Shown here in pieces: positions 29,170 through 38,244 of a stretch of 64,000 nt of DNA. Source of the DNA: an uncultured Verrucomicrobiota bacterium (GTDB lineage: Bacteria; Verrucomicrobiota; Verrucomicrobiia; Limisphaerales; UBA9464); assembly GCA_903939515.1 (NCBI GenBank), contig CAJAHH010000008.1, positions 1 through 64,000 on the forward strand. Reading direction: 5' to 3'. The position numbers were made by a program, and so were the translations under genes. The notes under the pieces were generated by a model, which was not told the DNA's origin, did not search any database, and worked only from the letters and a program-made list of their open reading frames with translations. Each line of letters begins with the position of its first letter. Position 1 is the first letter of the stretch.

Positions 29170-30426
29170 ATGAAACCGACCGCCCATTCCTTCACCGTCA
29201 ATGGACGCACTTACACCCCCCCGGCCCAGCCCGTGGCGGTGCTGTGCCTCGACGGTTCTGCCGATGCCTATCTGGATGCTGCGATGGCCCGCGGTTTAAT
29301 GCCTCATGCCCAGCGATTGGCCGTCCAGGGGTGGCGAGGGTCGGCTCGGGCCGCTATGCCCACCTTCACCAACGTCAACAATAGCTCGATCGTCACGGGC
29401 GTGCCTCCGTCGGTCCACGGGATCGGCGGCAATTTCTTCTACGACACCTCCATTGGGCAGGAAGTGATGATGAACTCATCGAGCTTTCTCCGGGTGCCCA
29501 CGTTGTTCCCTGCCGCCCAATCCGCCGGTCGCAAGGTGGCGGTAGTCACGGCCAAAGAAAAACTCCGAGACATCTTCGCCAGCGGCTTGATCAGCAAGGG
29601 CGGCATCGCTTTTTCCTCCGAAAAGGCCCGCGACGCTGCGCTGAGCACCCACGGCATCGAGAGTGTGGAAACGCTGTCCGGCCCAACCCCAGCCATTTAT
29701 TCGGGCGACGCCTCGTTGTACGTCCTGAGGGCGGGAGTGCAATTGCTTCGGGCCGGCCGAGCCGATTTCCTCTACCTCAGCACCACCGATTTCATGCAGC
29801 ACAAGTATGTGCCGGATGCACCAGAGGCCCTCGCCTTCTACGCAAGCATCGACGCGGAGGTTGGACAATTGCTCTCGCTCGGAGCCGTGGTGGGGATCAC
29901 CGCCGATCACGGCATGAACTCCAAGCAGCGCGCCGATGGGACACCCAACGTGGTCTATCTGGAGTCGGAACTCAACGCGCGCTGGGGAGAGGGCTTCCGG
30001 GTCATCCTGCCGATCACGGACCCCTACGTCGTCCATCACGGAGCCTTAGGTTCCTTTGCTCAAGTTCACCTGCCGACCGACCGGTCGGTCTCCTTGGCCG
30101 AGGTCCTCGACTTCGTGGCTACTTTGCCCGGGATCACCGAGGTGCTGCCCCGCGATCAAGCCGCTCGGCGGATGGAACTCCCGGCCGACCGCATGGGCGA
30201 CTTGGTCGTCTGCTCCGGTCGAGATGCGGTGATTGGTCGGACCCCCGCCTACCATGACCTGAAGGCCATCGAGGGCGGTCTCCGCTCGCACGGCGGACGA
30301 TACGAAGAGCTCGTCCCCTTCATCTTCAGCCATCCGCTGCGTCCTGAATACGCAGCCCGAGCTCTGGGTGACCCTCGGAACTTTGACATCTTCGACTTTA
30401 CCTGCAACGGCACCACCGCTCTCTAA
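29170..30426 (+). CDS. phnA: Phosphonoacetate hydrolase
   Basis: PhnA cleaves the C-P bond of phosphonoacetate to acetate and phosphate with two zinc ions. This 418-residue protein is the right length and belongs to the alkaline phosphatase superfamily. VLCLDGSADAYLDAAMARGL gives the first Asp, MPTFTNVNNSSIVTGVPPSV holds the nucleophilic Thr, and LYLSTTDFMQHKYVPDAPEA gives a further Asp/His pair. VGITADHGMN and LRSHGGRYEELVPF supply the remaining Asp/His ligands. I take the ATG at 29170 rather than upstream starts because family similarity begins just after it. It is the first gene of a plus-strand cluster with a PLP enzyme and an aldehyde dehydrogenase, as in known 2-aminoethylphosphonate pathways. 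Confidence 0.92.
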   Translation: MKPTAHSFTVNGRTYTPPAQPVAVLCLDGSADAYLDAAMARGLMPHAQRLAVQGWRGSARAAMPTFTNVNNSSIVTGVPPSVHGIGGNFFYDTSIGQEVMMNSSSFLRVPTLFPAAQSAGRKVAVVTAKEKLRDIFASGLISKGGIAFSSEKARDAALSTHGIESVETLSGPTPAIYSGDASLYVLRAGVQLLRAGRADFLYLSTTDFMQHKYVPDAPEALAFYASIDAEVGQLLSLGAVVGITADHGMNSKQRADGTPNVVYLESELNARWGEGFRVILPITDPYVVHHGALGSFAQVHLPTDRSVSLAEVLDFVATLPGITEVLPRDQAARRMELPADRMGDLVVCSGRDAVIGRTPAYHDLKAIEGGLRSHGGRYEELVPFIFSHPLRPEYAARALGDPRNFDIFDFTCNGTTAL

Positions 30427-30433
30427 ACCTGCT

Positions 30434-31726
30434 GTGAGCCACCGCTCTGATAGTTGGGCCTCTCGAGCCCTCCGCCGTTTTCCTGGAGGCTCCAACGGTG
30501 AATTTGGCGTCCCTCCAGAACTCTTGGTCGTGCCGGAGCGCGGAAACGGCGCACGGATCTGGGACACAGAGGGTCGAGAATTCCTGGACTTCACCATGGC
30601 TTGGGGATCGGCGCTAGTGGGGCACGCTCATCCCAAGGTGGTGGAGGCAGCCACTACCGCGGCGCGCGATGGGTTGAACTTCGCTTCCCTGAACCGACGT
30701 TCCATCGAGTTGGCTGAGCGAATTTGCTCGGTGAGTCCCTGCGCTGAGCGGATCCGTTTCGTTGCATCGGGCACCGAGGCCACCCTGCTCTGTCTGCGAG
30801 TGGCCCATGCCGCGACCGGACGTCCGAAAGTACTGCGATTCGAGGGCGCCTACCACGGCCAGCATGCGGTCGGAGTGGCAGGAATGATTCACAGCCGGCC
30901 TACCAACTTACCCACCTGCGATACGGCGGGCGCCGGTGCCCCCTGGACCGAACACAATGTGCTCGTAGCGCCCTACAATGACCTCGAGGGAACCACCCAA
31001 ATTCTCAAGGCTCACGCCTCATCGCTGGCGGCGGTGATCGTGGAGCCATTGCATCGATGCCTCAAACCCCGACCCGGTTTTCTGGAGGGTTTGCGCGCAC
31101 TCACCCGACAGCATGGCATCGTTCTCATCTTCGACGAAGTAGTGACCGGCTTTCGGCTCGCACCCGGCGGCGCCCAAGAATACTACGGCGTGATCCCCGA
31201 TTTGGTGGCTTATGGAAAAGCCCTCGGTGGCGGCTTCCCGATTGGGGCCTTTGCCGGCCGGGCCGAAATCATGGAAGTCTTGGAGGAACAACGACTACCC
31301 GGCCCCCGCTATGTCTGGAGCGCCTCCACCACGGGCGGCAACCCCGTGTCCTGTGCGGCCGCCCTCGCCACTCTGGACATCCTCTTGCAACCGGGTGTGC
31401 ATGCCGAACTGCACGCACTGGGTCACCGCTTCCGCAACGGACTCCAATCGGTCGTCCAAAACGCCGGGGAATACGCGCAAATCCTGGGAGATGGACCTCT
31501 AGGCCAGGTAGCCTTCTCAGCGACCCCAGTCACCGACCATATCTCTTGGTTGGCCAGCGACCGGGCCCGCGGTGGCCGACTCATGCTGGAGTTGTTAGCT
31601 CGTGGTATTTTCCTCAACCCGATGGGCACCAAGCTCTACCTGTCACTCGACCATTCCGAGTCCGTCTTGGCGCGCTTCATGGAGGCTTTTGCTGAGGCCC
31701 TGCAAGCATCAGCGACTCCTCGGTGA
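30434..31726 (+). CDS. Class III aminotransferase-fold PLP enzyme of the phosphonate cluster
   Basis: The GTG at 30434, seven bases after the phnA stop, is my preferred start; an in-frame GTG at 30368 would overlap phnA. The product of about 430 residues is a fold-type I class III PLP enzyme. Supporting blocks are RFVASGTEATLLCLRVAHAA, RFEGAYHGQHA, LIFDEVVTGFRLAPGGAQEY with the PLP-ring Asp, and VAYGKALGGGFPIGAFAGR, whose Lys binds PLP. It resembles glutamate-1-semialdehyde aminomutase-type proteins. Two roles fit a position between phnA and phnY: a 2-aminoethylphosphonate transaminase replacing PhnW, or PbfA, the ammonia-lyase that turns (R)-1-hydroxy-2-aminoethylphosphonate into phosphonoacetaldehyde. 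Sequence by eye does not decide. Confidence 0.85.
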   Translation: MSHRSDSWASRALRRFPGGSNGEFGVPPELLVVPERGNGARIWDTEGREFLDFTMAWGSALVGHAHPKVVEAATTAARDGLNFASLNRRSIELAERICSVSPCAERIRFVASGTEATLLCLRVAHAATGRPKVLRFEGAYHGQHAVGVAGMIHSRPTNLPTCDTAGAGAPWTEHNVLVAPYNDLEGTTQILKAHASSLAAVIVEPLHRCLKPRPGFLEGLRALTRQHGIVLIFDEVVTGFRLAPGGAQEYYGVIPDLVAYGKALGGGFPIGAFAGRAEIMEVLEEQRLPGPRYVWSASTTGGNPVSCAAALATLDILLQPGVHAELHALGHRFRNGLQSVVQNAGEYAQILGDGPLGQVAFSATPVTDHISWLASDRARGGRLMLELLARGIFLNPMGTKLYLSLDHSESVLARFMEAFAEALQASATPR

Positions 31727-31763
31727 ACTGCTCCCAATCCTTTTTCCTGAATTGTCCAAACCG

Positions 31764-33176
31764 ATGAACCTCAAGAGCCTCGTCGCCGGAAAACCGATCG
31801 ATTCGGATTCCGTGCTCACTGTCCGCAACCCCTACGACCAATCCATCTCGGGTACGGTCACCTTGGCCTCACGCCAGCACGCCCTGGAAGCGATCGCCGC
31901 AGCCACAGCGTTCCGGGACACCCCCACCCGCTTCCAGCGGTCCGAGATTCTGGAGAAGACCCGGAGCGCGCTCGAAAGTCGGCGTGAGGAGTTCGCACGC
32001 ATCATCACCTCCGAGACCGGTCTGGCGCTGCGAGAAGCGCGCTATGAGGTCGGACGGACGGTGGATGTTCTCCGCTTCGCCGCCATGGAGGCCTTGCGCG
32101 ATGACGGTCAGATTTTCTCGTGCGATATTTCCGCACAAGGCAAGGCACGCAAAATTTTCACTACGCGGGAACCGTTGCGCTGCGCGGTGGCCATCACTCC
32201 GTTCAACCATCCATTGAACCAGGTGGCCCACAAGCTGGGGCCCGCCATTGCCGCCGGAACACCCATCATCCTCAAGCCTTCCGAAAAGACGCCGCTGGTC
32301 GCTTTGCGTTTTGCCGAACTGCTCCATGCATCCGGACTTCCGGGACCGATGTTGAGCGTGCTGCTCGGACCGACCTCGGAGATCGCAGAAGTGCTGGTCG
32401 GACACCCGGAGGTCGAGGTGGTCGCCTTCACCGGCAGCGTGCCGGTCGGAAAGAAGATAGCCGCCACGGCAGGCTACAAGAAGCTAGTCCTGGAACTGGG
32501 AGGTAATGATCCCCTCATCGTCCTAGAAGACGCGGACCTAAACCTGGCCGTCACGCTGGCCGCCGAAGGCAGTTACCGAAACTCCGGCCAACGCTGCACG
32601 GCGGTCAAACGCATCCTCGTCCAAGAGTCCATCGCCGAGGAGTTTACACTGGCCTTGGTCGAACGAACCCGAGAATACGTCTGTGGGAATCCTTTTGATG
32701 AGGCAACCAAGGTCGGCACGGTCATCGACGAGGCTGCGGCTCGCTCGCTGGAGGCGGTCGTGCACGAGGCCGTGGCTCAGGGCGCGCGGGTACTCATCGG
32801 CGGTGAGCGCAAGGGGGCGTTGCTGCAACCCACGGTCATCGACCGAGTACCCCGCGATTGCCGCATGGTGGTGTGCGAGAGCTTTGGACCGCTGGCCCCC
32901 ATCGTTACAGTCCGCGATTTGGACGATGCGCTCACTCTCGCCAACTCGACCGCCTACGGCCTGAGTTCAGGCGTTGTGACCAACAATTTGGCCCATGCCC
33001 TCAAGGCAATTAAGACGCTGCGTTGCGGTACGGTAAACATCAACGAAGTGCCCGGCTTTCGAGTCGAGAGCTCGCCCTTCGGCGGGATCAAGGACAGCGG
33101 GTTGGGCATCAAAGAAGGCGTGATCGAAGCCATCAAAGGCTACAGCTACGTCAAGACGTTCAGCTTGCCCTGGTAA
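31764..33176 (+). CDS. phnY: Phosphonoacetaldehyde dehydrogenase
   Basis: PhnY oxidises phosphonoacetaldehyde to phosphonoacetate with NAD, supplying the substrate of PhnA. The 470-residue protein is an aldehyde dehydrogenase. AITPFNHPLNQVAHKLGPAI is the Asn-containing oxyanion region, ILKPSEKTP holds the cofactor Lys, FTGSVPVGKKIA the Rossmann loop, KKLVLELGGNDPLIVLEDAD the general-base Glu, and GSYRNSGQRCTAVKRILVQE the catalytic Cys. The C-terminus ends GYSYVKTFSLPW. The specific name rests on the neighbouring phnA gene and on similarity in the substrate half, so it is slightly less sure than the family. The start ATG at 31764 is 37 bases after the PLP-enzyme stop. Confidence 0.88.
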   Translation: MNLKSLVAGKPIDSDSVLTVRNPYDQSISGTVTLASRQHALEAIAAATAFRDTPTRFQRSEILEKTRSALESRREEFARIITSETGLALREARYEVGRTVDVLRFAAMEALRDDGQIFSCDISAQGKARKIFTTREPLRCAVAITPFNHPLNQVAHKLGPAIAAGTPIILKPSEKTPLVALRFAELLHASGLPGPMLSVLLGPTSEIAEVLVGHPEVEVVAFTGSVPVGKKIAATAGYKKLVLELGGNDPLIVLEDADLNLAVTLAAEGSYRNSGQRCTAVKRILVQESIAEEFTLALVERTREYVCGNPFDEATKVGTVIDEAAARSLEAVVHEAVAQGARVLIGGERKGALLQPTVIDRVPRDCRMVVCESFGPLAPIVTVRDLDDALTLANSTAYGLSSGVVTNNLAHALKAIKTLRCGTVNINEVPGFRVESSPFGGIKDSGLGIKEGVIEAIKGYSYVKTFSLPW

Positions 33177-33193
33177 GTCGGTGATCCGCGTCA

Positions 33194-33240
33194 GGGCGGC
33201 TTGGCAAGGACTGGCCCTTGGAGGCCAACACAAGCCGCCC
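33194..33240. terminator. Inverted repeat between convergent phnY and M13 peptidase genes
   Basis: A perfect 10-bp inverted repeat (gggcggcttg, 33194-33203, with caagccgccc, 33231-33240) encloses a smaller ggcc-rich repeat. It lies between the stop codons of two convergent genes, where a shared terminator is expected. No clear T-run follows on either strand, so an intrinsic terminator is possible but not certain. Confidence 0.45.
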
Positions 33241-33254
33241 CGACTCTCTGTCGA

Positions 33255-35321
33255 TCACCAGATCTTCGCGCGGTCTTCGGGCTTGCGCCACTGAGGCGAG
33301 CTCTCGGTGATGCCCCAAGCTTGGTAGAATTCCGGCAGGTTCACATGCGGTCCAATGCCCCGGAATTGGCCCGGTGAGTGAGGATCGACCACCAGACGGC
33401 GTTGAAGTTCTGCCTCGCGCCAGTTGACCCGCCAGAGTTGGGAGAGGCTAAGGAAGAACCGCTGTTCCGGAGTCAAACCGTCGATGAGTCGACGACGACT
33501 GGGGTCCTTGGCCAAGGCCCGCTGGAGGGCTTCGAACGCAATACTGGTTCCACCCAAGTCGGCGATGTTCTCGCCCAATGTCAGCCGACCGTTGACCCGC
33601 TTTCCGGGCAATGCCTCATAGGAGGAATACTGGTCGATGACCTTGGCCGCCCTGCGGTCGAACTCCTTGCCGTCGGCCTCGGTCCACCAGTCGCGCAAAT
33701 TGCCCTCGGCATCGTACTTGCGCCCCTGATCATCGTAGCCATGGGTGATTTCGTGGCCGATCACCACACCGATGGCACCATAATTCACCGCGTCATCCGT
33801 CTCCAAATCGAAGAACGGCGGCTGCAAAATGCCGGCCGGAAAAACAATCTCGTTCAGGGGCGGGCTGAAGTAGGCGTTGACCGTTTGCGGGGTCATGTGC
33901 CACTCGGACCGATCCACGGCCTTGCCGACCCGCGCCAGATCCCGTCGGGATTCAAAGGCATTGGCCCGGAGCACGTTGCCCAGGTGATCGTCCCGTCGAA
34001 CCTCCAACCCCGAATAATCGCGGAAGCTCTTGGGGTGCCCGACTTTCTCGGTGAAACGGTCAAACTTCTGGAGAGCTTGCCAACGGGTGGCTTCGCCCAT
34101 CCACTCCAACTTGGCGAGCCGCTCCCGGAATACGACGCGCAGGTTGGCGATCATTTCCGACATGCGTGCTGAGGCCGCCGGCGGGAAATGTTTTTCGACA
34201 TAGAGCCGTCCCAATGCCTCCCCGAGCGCGCCATCAATGGACTTGGCGGATCGCTGCCAGCGTGGCTCTTGCTGGGGCTGACCTCGCAGGACGGTTCCGT
34301 AGAACGCAAAGGCCTCATTGGCTGGCGCCGCATGCAAGTGTTCAGCGAGGCTGCTCACCAAATGCCACCGGAGGTACGCCAACCAATGGGTCTCTTCGAC
34401 CTCGGACACCATCAGGTCCAGCTCCTTGAAAAACTCCGGCTGACCCACGATGACCGTAGCCGGACTCGCAATGCCCGCCGCCTGAAAATAGGCACCCCAC
34501 GGCAACCGGGGCGTCAACTGATCGAGTTCGGCACGGGTGAGTTTGTGGTAGTTCTTTTCACGATCCCGCAATTCCGTGCGCGTGCGACAGGCTTTGGCCA
34601 GTCGAGTTTCCAGGGCCAGAACGGCTTCCGCCGCATCCTTGGCCTCGGATTCGCCATCCCCCAAAAGCCTCAGTTGAGCGGCGATGTGCTGACGGTACTG
34701 CTCCCGCTGCTGAGCGAACCCCTCGGCCAAATAATAGTCCCGGTCGGGAAGCCCTAGACCTCCCTGCATCAGGTGAAGGGCATAAACCGAACTGTTCTTG
34801 GCGTCTGGCTGAACCCCCATACCAAAACCAGCGCCAATCCCCCGCAAATGCCAGTCCGCCAAAAGAGCCATGGCCGACTCGGGATTCTGGACCGCCTTCA
34901 GGCGCTCCCATTCAGGATCTAAGGGAGCAAAACCCAGCCGCTCGATGCGATTCGTCTCCATGGCAGAGGCATAAAAGTCACCCACCTGCCGGAGAGGAGA
35001 ACCCGCTGGAGCATTGGTGTCAGCGGCGGCCGAAATGAGAATGCCACGGATCAGCCACCAATTCCGCTCTTGAAGCTCATCGAAACCGGCCCAACGCGAT
35101 TTGTCGGAGGGCACCGGGTTGTTCTTGCGCCAGGCGCCGGTGGCATATTGATAGAAATTGGTCTTCGGATCGACAGAGCGGTCCACATAGCTCATCGAAA
35201 ACCGAGGCACCGACGGCGGATTCTCGGCCGCAGATGCCAAGCAGGTCAGGAACAACAGACTCAAAGAAATCGCCAACCTTCGAAGAGGACTGCCGATGGG
35301 GCAGAATGGGGTGCCGAACAT
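33255..35321 (-). CDS. M13 family zinc metallopeptidase (neprilysin-like), secreted
   Basis: The ATG at 35321 opens a signal peptide (MFGTPFCPIGSPLRRLAISL, then SLLFLTCLASAA), so I prefer it to the in-frame start at 35405. The mature protein of about 660 residues starts with the M13 N-terminal text DPKTNFYQYATGAW. The active site is clear near the C-terminal third: NYGAIGVVIGHEITHGYDDQ is HExxH with the catalytic Glu, and LTLGENIADLGGTSIAFEAL gives the third zinc ligand Glu. The invariant FFLSLSQLWRVNWRE and VDPHSPGQFRGIGPHVNLPE complete the C-terminal domain. It degrades peptides outside the cytoplasm. It precedes fliN only by chance of position; a 93-base gap separates them. Confidence 0.95.
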   Translation of the reverse strand: MFGTPFCPIGSPLRRLAISLSLLFLTCLASAAENPPSVPRFSMSYVDRSVDPKTNFYQYATGAWRKNNPVPSDKSRWAGFDELQERNWWLIRGILISAAADTNAPAGSPLRQVGDFYASAMETNRIERLGFAPLDPEWERLKAVQNPESAMALLADWHLRGIGAGFGMGVQPDAKNSSVYALHLMQGGLGLPDRDYYLAEGFAQQREQYRQHIAAQLRLLGDGESEAKDAAEAVLALETRLAKACRTRTELRDREKNYHKLTRAELDQLTPRLPWGAYFQAAGIASPATVIVGQPEFFKELDLMVSEVEETHWLAYLRWHLVSSLAEHLHAAPANEAFAFYGTVLRGQPQQEPRWQRSAKSIDGALGEALGRLYVEKHFPPAASARMSEMIANLRVVFRERLAKLEWMGEATRWQALQKFDRFTEKVGHPKSFRDYSGLEVRRDDHLGNVLRANAFESRRDLARVGKAVDRSEWHMTPQTVNAYFSPPLNEIVFPAGILQPPFFDLETDDAVNYGAIGVVIGHEITHGYDDQGRKYDAEGNLRDWWTEADGKEFDRRAAKVIDQYSSYEALPGKRVNGRLTLGENIADLGGTSIAFEALQRALAKDPSRRRLIDGLTPEQRFFLSLSQLWRVNWREAELQRRLVVDPHSPGQFRGIGPHVNLPEFYQAWGITESSPQWRKPEDRAKIW

Positions 35322-35414
35322 GAAACTTAGGTTGACCCCTTCGTCAGAGAAATCAATCCACCAAGGATGGCCGGACACCCGCCTGAGACCCGGAAAAAAC
35401 ATCAAACCCTAGCC

Positions 35415-35663
35415 TTAAAGCGAGGTGAGTAATTCGGTGATTTTGATACCGAAGCGATTCTCGACCACCACCACCTCACCCCGGGCTACTAACTTGGTAT
35501 TTACATGCAAGTCCACAGGGGCATCGGCCACCTTATCGAGCTGGACGATCGAGCCGGTGGTGAGGTTGAGCACCTCACGCATCGGCAAGTGGCAGGATCC
35601 CAACTGCACACTCACCTCAACGGGAACGTCGAGCAGGATTGAAAGATCGGTAGTTTGGCTCAT
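35415..35663 (-). CDS. fliN: Flagellar motor switch protein FliN
   Basis: FliN forms the base of the C-ring with FliM. This 82-residue protein is the SpoA domain alone (LLDVPVEVSVQLGSCHLPMR, LNLTTGSIVQLDKVADAPVD and ARGEVVVVENRFGIKITELL). E. coli FliN has an N-terminal extension of about 50 residues that is absent here; short FliN proteins occur in other phyla. It is the last gene of the flagellar cluster and begins 12 bases after fliM. Confidence 0.95.
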   Translation of the reverse strand: MSQTTDLSILLDVPVEVSVQLGSCHLPMREVLNLTTGSIVQLDKVADAPVDLHVNTKLVARGEVVVVENRFGIKITELLTSL

Positions 35664-35675
35664 GAGAAGAAAAGA

Positions 35676-36701
35676 TTAGGGATTGGATCCGATGGAAATT
35701 TGGTCGATTTCGACGGCCCAGCGGCCGTCCACGGTGCCGAGACGACCGTAATACCGCTTTTCTGAAGCCAGCTTAACCTGCACGCGTTCGGCAAATTCCT
35801 GCGGCAGCGGCACGATATCGCCCACCCTGAGTCCAACGACATCCTTGGCCCGGAGTTTCAATCCATTGGACTCAGCGGAGACTTGCATCGGGGCGTTGTC
35901 ATAGTGGGAATTCCAGGCCCCACCCTGCTCTGAGGGCACGTCCGGAAGATCTTCGGGGCCAGGTTTCAGCCGGGAACTCAACAAATGGACGATGGGCTCG
36001 ATGGTCCAGTAGGGAAACGCGATCTGCATGGTCTCCGTGCAATCATTGACTGCCGCCTCGATGGACAGCACGAGCATGATCGCATCGGCATCGACGGCCT
36101 GAAGAAAAAGCCCGTTGCTCTCGTGTCCAAAGAGAGCTGGTCGCAAGTCCCGGTACTTGGCCCAGTGGGTGCACCATTCGGTGAGCATCAGCAGCACCAC
36201 TTGGTCGAGAAGCGTCACCTCCAGTTCGGAGAGCTCCCGATTGCTAGTCACCGAGTGCCCTGGACCGCCCAAGAGACGATCTACTATGGTCAAACCCAGG
36301 CGCGGCGGAATATCTAGAATGCAAATTCCTCGCAAGGGTTCCACCCGGAAGAGGGATAGGTGTGTCGGGCTATCGAGGCTTTCACACCATTGCCGGAAGG
36401 AGATGGTGTGCAGCTGGGACATCTGGAGATTGAACTCCACACGCAAGTAAATCGACAAACGCGCGGCCAGCGACTGGATAAACTCTTCGTGATGGATTCG
36501 CAGCTTTCGCAACTCGATGGGCGAAAGGAAGACCGGCGTACGAAAGTCGTAGGCCGATATGGAATCACGGCTCTGATTGCTCCTCCGTCCGTTCGATTGG
36601 AGGACGACGGTATTGGTTTCCTCCTCCTGAACCTGTTGGAGCAGACGCTCCACCTCTGATTGGGAGAGCACATCTCCCATGGATCCAGCCTGGTCCGCCA
36701 T
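35676..36701 (-). CDS. fliM: Flagellar motor switch protein FliM
   Basis: The 341-residue FliM starts MADQAGSMGDVLSQSEVERL. The motif LSQSEVERLLQQV (residues about 12-24) is the N-terminal CheY-binding helix. A central domain (about 60-240) includes PIELRKLRIHHEEFIQSLAA and LGLTIVDRLLGGPGHSVTSN with GGxG-like contacts to FliG. The C-terminal SpoA domain (about 255-335) pairs with FliN. An in-frame ATG at 36680 would leave the family start MGDVLSQ and is also possible. It is followed after 12 bases by fliN and preceded after 18 bases by fliL. Confidence 0.96.
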   Translation of the reverse strand: MADQAGSMGDVLSQSEVERLLQQVQEEETNTVVLQSNGRRSNQSRDSISAYDFRTPVFLSPIELRKLRIHHEEFIQSLAARLSIYLRVEFNLQMSQLHTISFRQWCESLDSPTHLSLFRVEPLRGICILDIPPRLGLTIVDRLLGGPGHSVTSNRELSELEVTLLDQVVLLMLTEWCTHWAKYRDLRPALFGHESNGLFLQAVDADAIMLVLSIEAAVNDCTETMQIAFPYWTIEPIVHLLSSRLKPGPEDLPDVPSEQGGAWNSHYDNAPMQVSAESNGLKLRAKDVVGLRVGDIVPLPQEFAERVQVKLASEKRYYGRLGTVDGRWAVEIDQISIGSNP

Positions 36702-36719
36702 AAGGTTTTTGGTGAAAAA

Positions 36720-37334
36720 TTACTGAACAGCCATATCAGGCAGCACGACCTCCGTGAAAACCCCAGGGCCTAGAACTTTTAGAAACGCATTCTTCAACTC
36801 GGCCTTGATGGTGATTCGGGATCCCTGGCGCTCGATGTCCATGAGGGTCTTGGTGTAGAGCAACGAGGAGGCTGCATCGCGAAGATCAGAACCTCGTGCC
36901 GTCACGATATCCTTCAGTTTGGGATGGGTGCCACGAACACCGATTTTGGCCATTAACAGCCGGGAACCCATCGTACCGGCAACATTGACAGTGACTGGAT
37001 CAATCATCTCAGTCGTGTCCGCGCCACCCCCATGCCCTCCGGCGTCCGATGAGTGCCCCCCCTTGCCTGAATCCGGCGAATGGCTGGCTGGGTCTGCATG
37101 CTTATCTCCATGGGATGCATCACCAGCACCGGCTGAGTCATTATCGTGCCCCGCTTCTGTGGCCGCGGCTGTGGATCCGGCGGAATTTAACCTTGGCAGA
37201 AGCACATACTGGGTCATCGCGAAGGCCATCACGGGCAGTAGCACGATGTTGAGGATTAACGGGAGCATCGCCTTGATGCCACCGGACGATTCGGATTTTG
37301 AACCGTCGTTTTTGTCTGAGGCGGGTGCGGCCAT
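36720..37334 (-). CDS. fliL: Flagellar basal body-associated FliL with His-rich linker
   Basis: FliL stabilises the stator around the motor. This 204-residue form has one membrane segment (about 22-46), a long low-complexity periplasmic linker (about 50-107) and a C-terminal FliL domain (MIDPVTVNVAGTMGSRLLMA, then KDIVTARGSDLRDAASSLLY and FTEVVLPDMAVQ). The linker is rich in His, Asp, Gly and Ser (DASHGDKHADPASHSPDSGK is part of it), which is longer and more His-rich than in usual FliL. It lies between flgE and fliM in the order flgE-fliL-fliM-fliN. Confidence 0.9.
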   Translation of the reverse strand: MAAPASDKNDGSKSESSGGIKAMLPLILNIVLLPVMAFAMTQYVLLPRLNSAGSTAAATEAGHDNDSAGAGDASHGDKHADPASHSPDSGKGGHSSDAGGHGGGADTTEMIDPVTVNVAGTMGSRLLMAKIGVRGTHPKLKDIVTARGSDLRDAASSLLYTKTLMDIERQGSRITIKAELKNAFLKVLGPGVFTEVVLPDMAVQ

Positions 37335-37362
37335 GGCGAGGAAAATAGGTTGAGTCAGGGCA

Positions 37363-38220
37363 TCAACGCTTCAGGTTGATGAGCTCCTGAAGAATTTCAT
37401 CCGAGGTGGTGATGATCTTCGCGTTAGCCTGATAGCCGCGCTGGGTGACCATCAAATCTGTGAACTGGGTGGCCAGATCGACATTAGCCTGCTCCAAGGA
37501 TTGCCAGCGGACTTGCCCCCGCCCGGCCTGTCCTGCGGTGCCGAGGCCCACGGGACCCGCAGCTGCTAGGTTACCAAAACGGTTGTTCCCCACCTTGCTG
37601 AGGCCATTTATGTCCCGGAATGTTTGGACTTGGATCTGAGCAATCTTGAGGGGATCTGGAGGGGTGGCAGGGGGTGGCACCAAAGTGCTTCGCAATGTTA
37701 GATTTACATCACCGTTCGACTCAATGCGCCACGAGACCGCTTCGGTGTCGGCCGGAAGCGCAGGAGCGGTCGGGTTGAGAGTGATTTTGATGTCGCTAGA
37801 AACCCCGGGTGACCCAGGAATCTCTCCCTGAACACGCATCCCTTCAGACGTGGTCAGAAACCCATTGGCATCGGCACGAAAATCACCAGCCCGAGTCGCA
37901 TAGGTCGCATTGTTGGAGGTGTCCCGAACGAGGAAGAACCCGCTCCCGTCGATGGCCATGTCGTAGGGTTGTCCGGTCGAATCGATGTTACCCTGGCCGA
38001 AACTGCTGGAGACACTCGCTAGGGAGACACCACTACCGATCTGGGAGGCACTGGAATTGGTGGAGAACTCCGAGAGTCTCTGACTGAACACATCGACGCC
38101 TTGGGCGCGACCGGCACGAAAACCGACGGTGTTGACGTTGGCAATGTTGTTACCGATGACATCCAGCTTGTCCTGCTGGAAACGAAGGCCACTAATGCCG
38201 CTATTGAGGGATCTGAGCAT
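37363..38220 (-). CDS. flgE: Flagellar hook protein, short FlgE-like
   Basis: The 285-residue protein has both ends of the rod/hook family: N-terminal MLRSLNSGISGLRFQQDKLD plus IGNNIANVNTVGFR, and C-terminal SLEQANVDLATQFTDLMVTQ plus RGYQANAKIITTSDE. The central part (SFGQGNIDSTGQPYDMAIDG) is typical of FlgE/FlgF/FlgG. Position after flgD identifies it as hook protein FlgE, although FlgE is usually 400 or more residues, so it seems to lack the outer hook domain. A FlgG- or FlgF-like rod protein is the alternative. Confidence 0.82.
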   Translation of the reverse strand: MLRSLNSGISGLRFQQDKLDVIGNNIANVNTVGFRAGRAQGVDVFSQRLSEFSTNSSASQIGSGVSLASVSSSFGQGNIDSTGQPYDMAIDGSGFFLVRDTSNNATYATRAGDFRADANGFLTTSEGMRVQGEIPGSPGVSSDIKITLNPTAPALPADTEAVSWRIESNGDVNLTLRSTLVPPPATPPDPLKIAQIQVQTFRDINGLSKVGNNRFGNLAAAGPVGLGTAGQAGRGQVRWQSLEQANVDLATQFTDLMVTQRGYQANAKIITTSDEILQELINLKR

Positions 38221-38244
38221 AGGTTTATCTGAGGTTTTGAACGT

